DNA from: Bradyrhizobium lablabi
GTDB lineage: Bacteria > Pseudomonadota > Alphaproteobacteria > Rhizobiales > Xanthobacteraceae
Direction: 5' to 3'
NCBI RefSeq assembly: GCF_900141755.1
Contig: NZ_LT670844.1
Span: 4,402,001-4,466,000 of the forward strand
Length of the DNA: 64,000 bases
Of the stretch, positions 16,648 through 25,529 are shown piece after piece. A model generated the notes under the pieces. It searched no databases, was not told the origin of the DNA, and saw only the letters and a list, made by a program, of their open reading frames with translations. The position numbers were made by a program, and so were the translations under genes. Numbering within the stretch: the first letter of the stretch is position 1; the number at the start of each line of letters is the position of its first letter.

Positions 16648-17793
16648 ATGTCCGAAAAACAGCGCGTCGAAATCGCGATCTACCTGGCGTTCTTCGCGCT
16701 CATCATGTGCGCGCCATTGCTGCTCGATCCGTTCTGGCTCAACCGCATCGCCAAATATCTGGTGTTCGGCATGCTCGGCGTCGCCGTGGCGCTGTCCTGG
16801 GGCTATGCCGGCATCCTCAATCTCGGCCAGGGACTGTTTTTCGGCGCCGGCGCCTACATGCTGGCGATGTCGTTAAAACTCGCCAGTCCCACCAGCCTGC
16901 AGCAGGGCTCCGACAAGCCGGTGCCGGATTTCATGCTGTGGAATGCCGAGCCCGGCGCGCCCACCGAACTGTGCTGCATCAACAAGGCTTCCTTCCTGTG
17001 GCTGCCGTTCCAGCATCAATGGTTCGGCGTCTTCATGGGATTGGTGCTGCCGGTCGCGATTGCCACGCTGATCGGCACCATCGTGTTCCGCAAGCGCATC
17101 GCCGGCGTGTTCGTTTCGATCATCACGCTGGCGCTGGTGCTATTGGTGCGACTTGTCGTGATCGACGCGCAGCCAGTCACCAACGGTTTTAATGGGCTCA
17201 CTGATTTAGGCTGGTTCAAGATCGGCGAGTTCGAGTTCGATCCCTACATCGTCCCGACCTATTATTTCGTCGCCATTGCGCTGTGCCTGGTGCTCGCCGC
17301 CGCGCGATTATTGATCGAAACCAGGGCCGGCCTGATCCTGCAGGCGATCCGCGACGACCAGAATCGTGCGCGCTATCTCGGTTTCGACGTGCCACTGTAC
17401 CAGACGTTCTTCTTCGCGGTATCGGCGGGGATCGCGGGCCTTGCCGGCATGTTCTACGTCGTGGTGTCGGAATTCGCTTCGCCCACCTTCATGGACCTCA
17501 CCTTCTCGATCACGATGGTGGTGTGGGCCGCGGTCGGCGGGCGCTCGTCGATCCTGGGGGCCTGCATCGGCGCCATCGTCATCAACATGATTTCGGCGAC
17601 CGTCAGCGAGACCGAAGGTTTTGCCGAGGCGTGGAAGGTCATCATCGGGTTGATTTTTGTTCTGGTTGTCCTGTATCTGCCGCGCGGCTTTGCCGGCCTC
17701 GCGCACGATCTGGTCGATCGCCTCCTCACCCGCCGCAAGGCGCCGTCGCAACGTATCGTCGGCGCCGCCGACGCCTCGCAACTGGCGGAGTGA
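16648..17793 (+). CDS. ABC importer permease, UrtC/LivM type (second system)
   Basis: A 381-aa polytopic protein of the UrtC family. It has ALSWGYAGILNLGQGLFFGAGAYMLAM near residue 48, a longer periplasmic insertion (about residues 75-120, including FMLWNAEPGAP) characteristic of UrtC, the coupling segment IRDDQNRARYLGFDVPLYQ, and AAVGGRSSILGACIG. It starts 3 nt after the partner permease and ends 5 nt before the ATPase gene, so the genes are translationally close. The function is the second half of the membrane channel. Confidence 0.9.
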   Translation: MSEKQRVEIAIYLAFFALIMCAPLLLDPFWLNRIAKYLVFGMLGVAVALSWGYAGILNLGQGLFFGAGAYMLAMSLKLASPTSLQQGSDKPVPDFMLWNAEPGAPTELCCINKASFLWLPFQHQWFGVFMGLVLPVAIATLIGTIVFRKRIAGVFVSIITLALVLLVRLVVIDAQPVTNGFNGLTDLGWFKIGEFEFDPYIVPTYYFVAIALCLVLAAARLLIETRAGLILQAIRDDQNRARYLGFDVPLYQTFFFAVSAGIAGLAGMFYVVVSEFASPTFMDLTFSITMVVWAAVGGRSSILGACIGAIVINMISATVSETEGFAEAWKVIIGLIFVLVVLYLPRGFAGLAHDLVDRLLTRRKAPSQRIVGAADASQLAE

Positions 17794-17798
17794 GCGTC

Positions 17799-18545
17799 AT
17801 GGCTCAGGTCGCGCTCACGATCGATGGACTTGGTGTCGACTTCGGCGGCTTCAAGGCGGTCAACAATGTGTCGTTGACGATCGAGGAGGGCGAGCTTCGC
17901 GTGCTGCTCGGCGCTAATGGCGCCGGCAAGACCACCTTGATGGACCTCGTGTCCGGCAAGACAAAAAGCACGGAAGGCCGTGTGTTCCTGCGGGACACTG
18001 AAATCACCAATTGGGAAGAGCACAAGATCGCGCGCGCTGGCGTGGGGCGAAAATTTCAGATTCCAAGCGTCTTCAAGGATCTGACGGTGCGCCGCAATCT
18101 TGAAGTCGCCAGTTGCCGCAATCCCGCGGTGCTCGCCAATCTGCGCTTTGGTTTTGCCAAGGAGGCGCGCGATGTCGACCGCGTGCTCGAGCTGATCGGC
18201 CTGACTGAGGAAGCCAACCGGCTCGCGGCCTATCTCAGCCACGGCCAGACCCAATGGCTCGAGCTGGGCCTCCTGATCACGCAAAATCCAAAGGTGATTT
18301 TGCTCGACGAGCCGACGGCCGGCATGACGCAGGCGGAGACCCATAAGACCTCGGAGATCGTCAACAGCCTCAAGGGCAAGCACACGCTGATCGTGGTCGA
18401 GCACGACATGGCGTTCGTGCGCGAGATCGCCGAGCGCATCACCGTGCTGCATCTCGGCGCGGTGCTTGCGGAGGGCAATGTTGAGGAGATCGAGACCAAT
18501 CCAAAAGTGCGTGAAGCCTATCTCGGTTCGAAGGGGATCGGCTGA
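17799..18545 (+). CDS. ABC importer ATPase, UrtD type (second system)
   Basis: A 248-aa ATPase. Walker A is GANGAGKT at residues 38-45, the signature region is LSHGQTQWLELG, and the Walker B segment is VILLDEPTAGMTQAE, followed by VVEHDMAFVRE. The FGGFKAVNNVSL and KFQIPSVFKDLTVRRNLE segments are UrtD-like. I chose ATG 17799, five bases after the permease stop; the much longer frame open upstream is an overlap in another reading frame of the permease gene. Its TGA overlaps the ATG of the next ATPase by one base. Confidence 0.92.
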   Translation: MAQVALTIDGLGVDFGGFKAVNNVSLTIEEGELRVLLGANGAGKTTLMDLVSGKTKSTEGRVFLRDTEITNWEEHKIARAGVGRKFQIPSVFKDLTVRRNLEVASCRNPAVLANLRFGFAKEARDVDRVLELIGLTEEANRLAAYLSHGQTQWLELGLLITQNPKVILLDEPTAGMTQAETHKTSEIVNSLKGKHTLIVVEHDMAFVREIAERITVLHLGAVLAEGNVEEIETNPKVREAYLGSKGIG

Positions 18546-19240
18546 TGCTGAAACTGACCAACGTCAACAGCTTCTATGACCGCAGCCACATCCTGCATGC
18601 GGTGTGTCTCGACATCCCGATCGGCAAGGTGACGGCGGTGCTCGGCCGCAACGGCACCGGCAAGACCACGCTGTTGAAGACGCTGATGGGTCTCACTGAC
18701 CGCATGGAAGGCCAGATCAATCTCGAGGGAACCGAAATCGGCAAGGAGCCGACGTTCCGCCGCGCCCGCGCCGGCATCGCCTATGTGCCGCAGGGCCGCG
18801 AGATCATTCCCGACTTCTCGATCCGCGAGAATATTTTGATGGGCGCGTTCGCGCGGCCCGACGGAAAGCGGGAGATTCCCGAACTGGTGCCGGAGCTGTT
18901 CCCCTATCTGATGGACAATCTCGAACGCGCCGGCGGCGTTCTCTCCGGCGGACAGCAGCAGCAGCTCGCGATAGCGCGCGCGCTTGCAGCCCAACCCAAG
19001 ATCATCCTGCTCGACGAGCCGAACGAAGGCATCCAACCCTCGATCGTCGAAGAAATCGAAGCCGTCATCATTCGTCTCAACCGCGAAGTCGGCCTGACCG
19101 TCGTGCTGGTGGAGCAGAATGTCGCCTTTGCGCGCCAGGCGGCGCACTATTTTGCCATGATGGAGAAAGGGCGGATTGTGGTGTCCGGCGCGATCGATGA
19201 GTTAAGCGACGACATGGTCCATCGGCACATGGCGGTGTGA
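18545..19240 (+). CDS. ABC importer ATPase, UrtE type (second system)
   Basis: A 231-aa ATPase of the UrtE/LivF group. Walker A is GRNGTGKT at residues 34-41, then YVPQGREIIPDFSIREN, the signature LSGGQQQQLAIARAL, Walker B IILLDEPNEGIQPSIVEEIE and LVEQNVAFARQ. The start overlaps the previous gene. The P-loop and the IIPDFS variant are closer to UrtE than to LivF. It completes importer two; the aliphatic amidase gene amiE follows after 80 nt with its own strong ribosome site. Confidence 0.92.
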   Translation: MLKLTNVNSFYDRSHILHAVCLDIPIGKVTAVLGRNGTGKTTLLKTLMGLTDRMEGQINLEGTEIGKEPTFRRARAGIAYVPQGREIIPDFSIRENILMGAFARPDGKREIPELVPELFPYLMDNLERAGGVLSGGQQQQLAIARALAAQPKIILLDEPNEGIQPSIVEEIEAVIIRLNREVGLTVVLVEQNVAFARQAAHYFAMMEKGRIVVSGAIDELSDDMVHRHMAV

Positions 19241-19320
19241 CGCGGGATCATCTTGAGGGGTTCAGCACGACTGACGAGAAAATAGTTCAAAACTGTCTAC
19301 CAACCGCAAGGAGAGCAACA

Positions 19321-20357
19321 TGCTGCACGGCGATATTTCTTCGAGCAACGACACGGTCGGCGTCGCCGTCGTGAACTACAAAATGCCCCGGCTTCACACC
19401 AAGGCGGAAGTGCTGGCCAATGCGAAAAAGATCGCCGACATGATCGTCGGCATGAAGACCGGCCTGCCCGGCATGGATCTGGTGATTTTTCCGGAATATT
19501 CGACCCACGGCATCATGTACGATTCCAAGGAGATGTACGAGACGGCCTCGGTGGTGCCCGGTGAGGAGACCGAGATCTTTGCGGAAGCCTGCCGCAAGGC
19601 AAAAGTCTGGGGCGTGTTTTCGCTGACCGGCGAGCGCCATGAGGAGCATCCGAAAAAGGCGCCCTACAACACGCTGATCCTGATGAACGACAAGGGCGAG
19701 GTGGTCCAGAAATATCGCAAGATCATGCCCTGGGTGCCGATCGAAGGCTGGTATCCGGGCAACTGCACCTACGTTTCCGAAGGACCCAAGGGCCTGAAGG
19801 TTTCGCTGATCATTTGCGATGACGGCAATTATCCCGAGATCTGGCGCGACTGCGCGATGAAGGGTGCCGAGCTGATCGTGCGCTGTCAGGGCTACATGTA
19901 TCCGGCCAAGGACCAGCAGGTGGTGATGGCGAAGGCGATGGCGTGGGCCAACAATTGCTACGTGGCGGTCTCCAACGCCGCCGGCTTCGACGGCGTCTAT
20001 TCCTACTTCGGCCATTCGGCGATCATCGGCTTCGACGGCCGCACGCTCGGCGAATGCGGCGAAGAGGAATACGGCATCCAGTACGCGCAATTGTCCAAGA
20101 TGCTGATCCGCGACGCCCGCAAGAACGGCCAATCCGAAAATCATCTCTTCAAGCTGGTGCATCGTGGTTACACCGGAATGATCAATTCCGGCGAAGGCGA
20201 CCGCGGTGTCGCGGCGTGCCCTTACGAATTCTACAACAAATGGATCGCCGATCCGGAAGGGACGCGGGAGATGGTGGAGTCCTTCACCCGCACCACCGTC
20301 GGAACGGAGGAAGCGCCGATCGAGGGCATTCCGCACAAGGTGGCCGCGCATCGCTGA
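19321..20357 (+). CDS. amiE: Aliphatic amidase AmiE
   Basis: A 345-aa nitrilase-superfamily amidase that is very close to Pseudomonas aeruginosa AmiE along its length (346 aa there), hydrolysing short aliphatic amides such as acetamide to acid and ammonia. The catalytic residues fall at the same numbers: Glu59 (FPEY), Lys134 (KYRK), Glu142 (IEGWYPG) and Cys166 ([10 protein letters not shown]). The opening [19 protein letters not shown] is nearly identical to AmiE. It is cytoplasmic with no signal peptide. AAGGAGAG precedes the ATG. Its position downstream of amiC, amiR and a leader terminator argues for AmiR-controlled induction by amides. Confidence 0.96.
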
Positions 20358-20373
20358 GCGATGCGAAGACGTC

Positions 20374-20400
20374 CGCGCCGGCGGCTCTCGCGCCGGCGCG
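20374..20400 (+). other. GC-rich intercistronic stem-loop
   Basis: CGCGCCGGCG (20374-20383) pairs with CGCCGGCGCG (20391-20400) around a seven-base loop. There is no U-run after it. It lies 16 nt after amiE and 40 nt before the next gene, and may stabilise the amiE transcript or mark a processing point. Confidence 0.4.
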
Positions 20401-20440
20401 CGATGCCTGATGTCCATGAACAAGAAGCAAGGCAATTGCC

Positions 20441-21460
20441 ATGAGTCTCGACTACGAGATCTACAATCTGGGCGACGTCAAACTGCAGCGCGGCGCGATG
20501 TTGCGCGACTGCAAGCTGGCGTACAAAACATTCGGCACGCTCAGCCCGAGCAAGGACAACGTCATCGTCTATCCCACCTGGTATTCGGGCCAGCACTACG
20601 ACAATGAATGGCTGATCGGCGAGGGCCGCGCGCTCGATCCGAATAAATACTTCATCATCATCCCAAACATGTTCGGCAACGGGCTGTCATCGTCGCCGAG
20701 CAACACGCCGGAGCCTTATAACGGCCCGCGCTTTCCGCAGGTGACGGCCTACGACAATGTGCGTGCGCAGCACCGTCTCGTCACCGAGAAATTCGGCATC
20801 GAGCACATCCGGCTGGTGACCGGCTGGTCAATGGGCGCGCTGCAGACGTTCCATTGGGGCGCGCTCTATCCCGGCATGATGGACCTGATCGCGCCGTTCT
20901 GCGGCTCGGCCAAATGCTCGCGTCACAATTTTGTCTTTCTGGAGGGCGTCAAGGCGGCGCTTACCGCGGACGCTGCATGGAACGAGGGTTGGTACACCGA
21001 GAAGCCGCAACGGGGTTTGCGCGCCGCGGCGCGCGTCTATGCCGGCTGGGGCTTTTCGCAAGCCTTCTATCGTCAGAAGCTTGATCTCGAGACGTTGGGC
21101 TACTCCTCGCTGGAAGATTTTCTGGTGGCATTCTGGGAAGGATTTTTTCTGCCGAAGGACCCGAACAATCTCCTGACCATGCTGTGGACCTGGCAGAATG
21201 GCGACATCAGCGACAACGAGCTCTACAACGGCGACTTCAAGAAGGCGCTCGGCGCGATCAAGGCCAAGGCCTATGTCATGCCTGGCCAGACCGATCTTTA
21301 TTTTCCGCCTGAAGATAGCGAGTTCGAGGTGGCGAATATGCCGAACGGCAAATTTGTCCCCGTTCCGTCTGTTTGGGGTCATTTCGCGGGAGGACCCGGA
21401 ACAAACCCGAAGGATGTCGAATTCATCGATGCGAAGCTGAAAGAGCTACTTGCATCGTAG
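20441..21460 (+). CDS. Alpha/beta hydrolase of the MetX (homoserine acetyltransferase-like) family
   Basis: A 339-aa alpha/beta-hydrolase of the MetX-like type. The nucleophile elbow is GWSMGA (Ser130), and Asp285 (GQTDLYFPPEDSE) and His314 (WGHFAGGPG) complete a plausible triad. The N-terminal LAYKTFGTLSPSKDNVIVYPTW opening matches the family, where LAY.TYG and NVIL are usual. Real MetX proteins acylate homoserine; members outside methionine operons often act as hydrolases on esters, lactones or acyl compounds. Here it lies 83 nt after amiE and before a UreE-like gene, so a role in amide or acyl processing is more likely than methionine synthesis. That is inference. Confidence 0.85.
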   Translation: MSLDYEIYNLGDVKLQRGAMLRDCKLAYKTFGTLSPSKDNVIVYPTWYSGQHYDNEWLIGEGRALDPNKYFIIIPNMFGNGLSSSPSNTPEPYNGPRFPQVTAYDNVRAQHRLVTEKFGIEHIRLVTGWSMGALQTFHWGALYPGMMDLIAPFCGSAKCSRHNFVFLEGVKAALTADAAWNEGWYTEKPQRGLRAAARVYAGWGFSQAFYRQKLDLETLGYSSLEDFLVAFWEGFFLPKDPNNLLTMLWTWQNGDISDNELYNGDFKKALGAIKAKAYVMPGQTDLYFPPEDSEFEVANMPNGKFVPVPSVWGHFAGGPGTNPKDVEFIDAKLKELLAS

Positions 21461-21520
21461 GCGCAGGCGTCGGAATCAAAGTTCCGGCGCCTTATCGTTT
21501 TCCGGGAAGGATATCTGGGC

Positions 21521-21994
21521 ATGCTGAACATCAGCCATGTTCTAGGCAGCCGCCTTGAACCAGCATTCTCTGAGCGGATCCATCGTCTGGAGCACCATAA
21601 CGCCGTCGACATCGTCGAGCTTTCCGCTGCCGACCTGGAGCGGCAACAGCTTTCAACGATCACCCGCGGTGGCGAGGAGCTCAAGATCGCGTTGCCGCGG
21701 CATCAAAAATTGTTCGATGGCGCGGTGCTGCTGCTGGACGACGTCCACGCCATCGTCGTTCGCGCCGCCAACCGGCGGTGGCTCCGACTCGAGCCGCGCT
21801 CGCTCAACGACGCGATCGAACTCGGCTATCAGGTCGGCAATTTGCACTGGCGGGTCCGCTTCGAGGGCGAGGCGCTCCTGGTGGCGATCGAAGGCCGACC
21901 GGAGAATTATGCGGTTCGGCTGGGCGAATTGATCTGGTCGCGCCGGGTCGGCATGAGCGTTCTGGAAGAGGACACGGGCGCCGACGCGCTTTGA
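21521..21994 (+). CDS. UreE-like protein (urease accessory metallochaperone family)
   Basis: A 157-aa protein with the UreE arrangement: an N-terminal beta domain (LSAADLERQQLSTITRGGEELKIALPR, then DGAVLLLDDVHAIVVRAA) and a C-terminal ferredoxin-like domain with IELGYQVGNLHWRVRFEG and RPENYAVRLGEL, matching the AYHLGNRH and LG..V segments of UreE. His108 in GNLHW is kept in the usual nickel-binding position, but the His-rich C-terminal tail is absent. No urease structural genes are in the window. It lies 60 nt after the MetX-like gene, probably in the amiE transcript. It may be a metal chaperone or only a structural relative of UreE. Confidence 0.75.
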   Translation: MLNISHVLGSRLEPAFSERIHRLEHHNAVDIVELSAADLERQQLSTITRGGEELKIALPRHQKLFDGAVLLLDDVHAIVVRAANRRWLRLEPRSLNDAIELGYQVGNLHWRVRFEGEALLVAIEGRPENYAVRLGELIWSRRVGMSVLEEDTGADAL

Positions 21995-22031
21995 TCCGTG
22001 GGATGGGTTGAATCGAAGAGCGAGGTGCTTG

Positions 22032-22161
22032 CCTCTCCCCGCTTGCGGGGAGAGGTCGGATCGCACTTGCGATCCGGGTGAGGGGGACTATCCGCGAGTC
22101 CGAATCGTGGAGAGAGCCCCTCACCCCAACCCTCTCCCCGCAAGAGCGGGGCGAGGGAGAA
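22032..22161. repeat. Palindromic intergenic repeat (related copy at 63268-63416)
   Basis: Two GC-rich hairpins, CTCTCCCCGCTTGCGGGGAGAG on the left and CCCTCTCCCCGCAAGAGCGGGG on the right, flank a variable middle with GGGTGAGGGGGA and CCCCTCACCCCAACC. The same design, with the same outer motifs and a different middle, recurs at 63268-63416. It lies between convergent genes and can serve as a bidirectional terminator. Confidence 0.8.
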
Positions 22162-22168
22162 GTATCCG

Positions 22169-24493
22169 TCACCGCCGCGCCAGGCGGAAATAGAGTTCGG
22201 ACAGCCGCGCCGGCAAATCCTCCACCCGCGGCACCAGCATGGTGTTGCCGCGCCCGAAGATGCGTGACGCCGAATTCATCGCGCCCGAGCCCAGCACCAC
22301 GCCGAAGCCGTCGATGCCGCGCGCGCGCAGTCCAACCGCGGCGCGGCGGGCGTCTTCGACGAGATCGAGCGGGTCGGCGACGTCGATATCGGACGGCTCG
22401 CCATCGGTCAGCACGATCACCAGCTTCCGGAAACTGCGGGCGTGGCTGATCACTTCGCCGGCATGGCGCAATGCTGCGCCGAGCCGCGTCGACAAGCCCG
22501 AGGACAACGCGGCCAGCCGCCCGACGCAGGCGCGATCATAAGGCTCGCCAAAACCCTTCACCGTTGTCATCTCGACGTCGTCACGGCCGTTCGAGGCAAA
22601 GGCGAGCATGCTGAAGGGATCACCCAGCGCGCTCATCGCTTCGGCGAGAACCGCAACCGCGAGCCGCTCGACCTCGAGGACGGAAGCGCCGGAGGCGAGG
22701 CGATCACGCGTCGATTCGGAGATGTCGAGCAAAAGCAAAACCGCGAGATCGCGGTGCCTGGAGGTGGTGGCGCGAAAGACGCGCGGGTCCGGCTCCTCGC
22801 GCAAGCGCAGCGCGATGCCGGTGTCGATCACCGCATCGAGATCGAGATCGTGGCCCTCGAGCTGCCGTTTTAACCGGATGGTCCGCCCGACGCGCACACC
22901 CCGCACCAATCGCCGGATCCGGTTGCGCAACACGTCCGCGCGTTCGAGTGCCTCTTCCACCAGCCGCGGATCACCAGGCTTTGCAAGAACCTCGCGCACC
23001 GTCGTCCATTCCGGGCGTTCGACGTCGTGCGCGCGATCCCATTCCGGATATTTTGCGATCACGATGCCGCGCTGGTCCCGCGCGACCGGCCGCGCGCGGC
23101 CTACTTTACCAGCGTCCTCCTGCAGATCAGGACGTATCGAAGTTTGATCCGGATCCTCCCGCGGCTCGACGCGCGCGGCGTCGACGGCAAGATCGAGCGT
23201 CTCGCCGGAAGAGGGCGCCTCGTCGCCAAAATCCCACAAGCCAAGACCGTCGTCGCGATAGACCGGTTCGACGACATAGGTCTTTGCGTTGAACTGCACG
23301 CGCATCTGGCCGAGATCGTTGCCCAGCAACATCCCGATCTCGCGGCTGATGGCGGCGTCTTCGAGACGCGGCAGCCGAGCCTCGAACATCATTCGCCCCT
23401 TGGCGACAAAGCTGTCGTCGTCATCATAAGAGGGATCAAACAGCGCGCGGGCGAGTCGCGCGAGCAGCGTGGGCGCCGTGGCGACGCCGGCCGCCACGGC
23501 GACATGGTAGGGCGACCACAATTTGCGCAATCCGGGCAACTGGCGCATCGCCAGCAACTCGATGCGGGCGTCCTCGATCAAAGTGACCAGCGCGACCTGA
23601 AGCGGCTTTAGCGTTCCCACCGGAAAACGCGCGCCGCCGAACACCAGGTGCGCCTGCGCGTGCGCCGCGGCTGCCTTATATAAAGAATACGCCGCCTCGC
23701 CCTGCACGCCGCGATAGATCTCGGGCATGCGGATCAAGGGCCCTGCGATTCCCGCCCGGCGTTGCGGTGCCTGACCGGTGTCGGCGGGAAAACTGCGCAG
23801 CAGCGGCGGCCGTCCCCATAAGGACGTCACGAACGCCTTGGTCTGGCGCTCGGTCTCGGCGAAACCGACGCCGGCCGAGGCGCGCTCGATCAGCCGCCGC
23901 GCCAGCTCATCCTGCAGGGTGAAGAATTTTAGCCGCTTGCGCTTGTCGCTGCCTGCCAGTTTCAACCCGGCGGCGACAAAACTCTCGAAGGCATAGATGT
24001 TGGCAGCGGCAAGGATTTCGCCCATGCGCGATGCCACCGGCTCGACCGATTCCGGCGCGCGCTGCGCAAGCTCGTCCATGGTGCGCCACCAGCGCGCGAG
24101 ATTTGGGCCGGCGCGCAGAATACGCCGCGCGACGGCCGCTGATACGATGGTCGCGGCGGTTGCCTGCGCGCCGGCGTGGCGGCAGATATTCGTAGCCGTA
24201 TGCGCACCCGCGATCAGTGACGCGATGCCCTCTTCAGTCGGATGATTTCGGCTGATCTCCCAGAACGCGACCAGGCACGACGGGCCGGCATTGACATCGG
24301 CGAGCGCGAGCACGCCCGCCGCCCAGCCCTCGAGTTCGTCGGCCTCAAAGCGGCCGGCGAGATTGTCCCAGGCCAGGCGAAACAGCGGCCGCAGCGCGTC
24401 GCGTTGGCGCATCAACAGATGCACGCGCCGGACGGCGCCGTCCGAGGGCGAAGGAATGACCCGCAGCGATACCGGTCGCAGCGCCGCACTCAC
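22169..24493 (-). CDS. CbbO/NorD-like protein with C-terminal VWA domain
   Basis: A 774-aa protein with a C-terminal von Willebrand A domain from about residue 580. The MIDAS motif is DISES (590-594), with the later TDGEPSD segment at about 696, and the helical region before it resembles CbbO and NorD. CbbO works with the AAA ATPase CbbQ to remodel Rubisco; NorD and NorQ serve nitric oxide reductase. Neither target gene is present here. The start overlaps the stop of the ATPase gene by four bases, so the pair is one operon. The 3' end faces the UreE-like gene. A remodelling partner for a metal enzyme or an amidase of this region is a possibility, but unproven. Confidence 0.85.
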   Translation of the reverse strand: MSAALRPVSLRVIPSPSDGAVRRVHLLMRQRDALRPLFRLAWDNLAGRFEADELEGWAAGVLALADVNAGPSCLVAFWEISRNHPTEEGIASLIAGAHTATNICRHAGAQATAATIVSAAVARRILRAGPNLARWWRTMDELAQRAPESVEPVASRMGEILAAANIYAFESFVAAGLKLAGSDKRKRLKFFTLQDELARRLIERASAGVGFAETERQTKAFVTSLWGRPPLLRSFPADTGQAPQRRAGIAGPLIRMPEIYRGVQGEAAYSLYKAAAAHAQAHLVFGGARFPVGTLKPLQVALVTLIEDARIELLAMRQLPGLRKLWSPYHVAVAAGVATAPTLLARLARALFDPSYDDDDSFVAKGRMMFEARLPRLEDAAISREIGMLLGNDLGQMRVQFNAKTYVVEPVYRDDGLGLWDFGDEAPSSGETLDLAVDAARVEPREDPDQTSIRPDLQEDAGKVGRARPVARDQRGIVIAKYPEWDRAHDVERPEWTTVREVLAKPGDPRLVEEALERADVLRNRIRRLVRGVRVGRTIRLKRQLEGHDLDLDAVIDTGIALRLREEPDPRVFRATTSRHRDLAVLLLLDISESTRDRLASGASVLEVERLAVAVLAEAMSALGDPFSMLAFASNGRDDVEMTTVKGFGEPYDRACVGRLAALSSGLSTRLGAALRHAGEVISHARSFRKLVIVLTDGEPSDIDVADPLDLVEDARRAAVGLRARGIDGFGVVLGSGAMNSASRIFGRGNTMLVPRVEDLPARLSELYFRLARR

Positions 24494-25290
24494 GGGATGC
24501 AGGCCTCGATCGCCGCACTGAGTGCTTCGCGGATATCGTGATTGTCGGTGATCGGCAGCACGATACTCGAGCGCACCGCGGCTTCAAGCGGCAGTCCGGC
24601 ACGCACCAATCTTCCGGCATGGATCAGCATGCGGGTCGAGGCGCCTTCGTCGAGGCCGTGGCCTTGCAGGTTGCGCGACCGCTCGGCGATCGCAACCAGG
24701 GTGCCGGCGAGATCGACATCGGTTCCGGCCTCGCGTGCCACGATCGCGGCCTCGACCGCCGGCGGCGGATAGCCGAAATCGATCGCAAGGAAACGCTGTT
24801 TCGTCGATTCCTTCAAATCCTTCACGGCGCTCTGATAGCCGGGGTTGTAGGAAATCGTCAGCTGGAAATCGGCATGCGCCGGCACGATCTCGTTGTGCTT
24901 TTCGAGCGGCAGGATTCGCCGCGTATCGGTTAGCGGATGGATCACGACAGTCGTGTCCTGCCGCGCTTCGACGATTTCGTCGAGATAGCAGATCGCGCCA
25001 TGTCTGACCGCGATCGTCAGCGGGCCGTCGTGCCAGACAGTGCCGTCCGGCTCGAGCAGATAGCGGCCGGCGAGGTCTGAGGCGGTCATGTCTTCGTGGG
25101 CCGCCACCGTCACCAGCGGCTTCTTCAGACGCCACGCCATGTGCTCGATGAAGCGGGTTTTGCCGCATCCGGTCGGCCCTTTCAGCATCACCGGCAGGCG
25201 CTCGGCGAAGGCCGCCTCAAACACCGCGATTTCGTCGCCGACCGGCTGATAAAACGGCTCGGCGAGGATTTTGTAGGCATCGAGGTTCAT
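24490..25290 (-). CDS. CbbQ/NorQ-like MoxR-family AAA+ ATPase
   Basis: A 266-aa ATPase of the MoxR/CbbQ group. Walker A is GPTGCGKT at residues 38-45, DMTASDLAGRYLL follows, Walker B is AICYLDEIVEA, and the C-terminal part has STRMLIHAGRLV (sensor 2 region). I chose the ATG at 25290 because GGAGA lies just upstream; 84 further bases are open but do not match the family. It overlaps the CbbO-like gene by four bases. CbbQ forms hexameric rings that use ATP to remodel a client held by CbbO. The client is unknown here. Confidence 0.88.
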   Translation of the reverse strand: MNLDAYKILAEPFYQPVGDEIAVFEAAFAERLPVMLKGPTGCGKTRFIEHMAWRLKKPLVTVAAHEDMTASDLAGRYLLEPDGTVWHDGPLTIAVRHGAICYLDEIVEARQDTTVVIHPLTDTRRILPLEKHNEIVPAHADFQLTISYNPGYQSAVKDLKESTKQRFLAIDFGYPPPAVEAAIVAREAGTDVDLAGTLVAIAERSRNLQGHGLDEGASTRMLIHAGRLVRAGLPLEAAVRSSIVLPITDNHDIREALSAAIEACIP

Positions 25291-25529
25291 GCGCGTCTCC
25301 ACGGATTGTGCGTGGGGGAAAGCCGCCCGCCAATGTGAAGACCTCTCCTCCCCCACCGCGAGTGGGTTGGGCAAGCATCGCCTTATGGGCGCGCCACGGC
25401 CCTGGAGCGCGCAATCAGGCGTTTCTCAAAACGCCTCGATATCATTAGACCGCTAATCGCGATCTTGCACAAGTGATCCGGCGGCTCAGAATTTATGCGG
25501 CGTGACGGGCGACCACGCCGCCATCCCTC

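Noticed and set aside
20441..21460. Annotation as homoserine O-acetyltransferase MetX
   Set aside because: The fold and triad match, but the context is amide metabolism with no methionine genes, so only the family is stated.
22032..22161. Repeats as a CRISPR array
   Set aside because: They are single palindromic elements with hairpins, not several equal repeats with unique spacers; the related copies lie far apart.
22169..25290. CbbQ/CbbO taken as evidence for carbon fixation in this region
   Set aside because: No Rubisco or other Calvin-cycle gene is in the window, and MoxR/VWA pairs serve many different clients.
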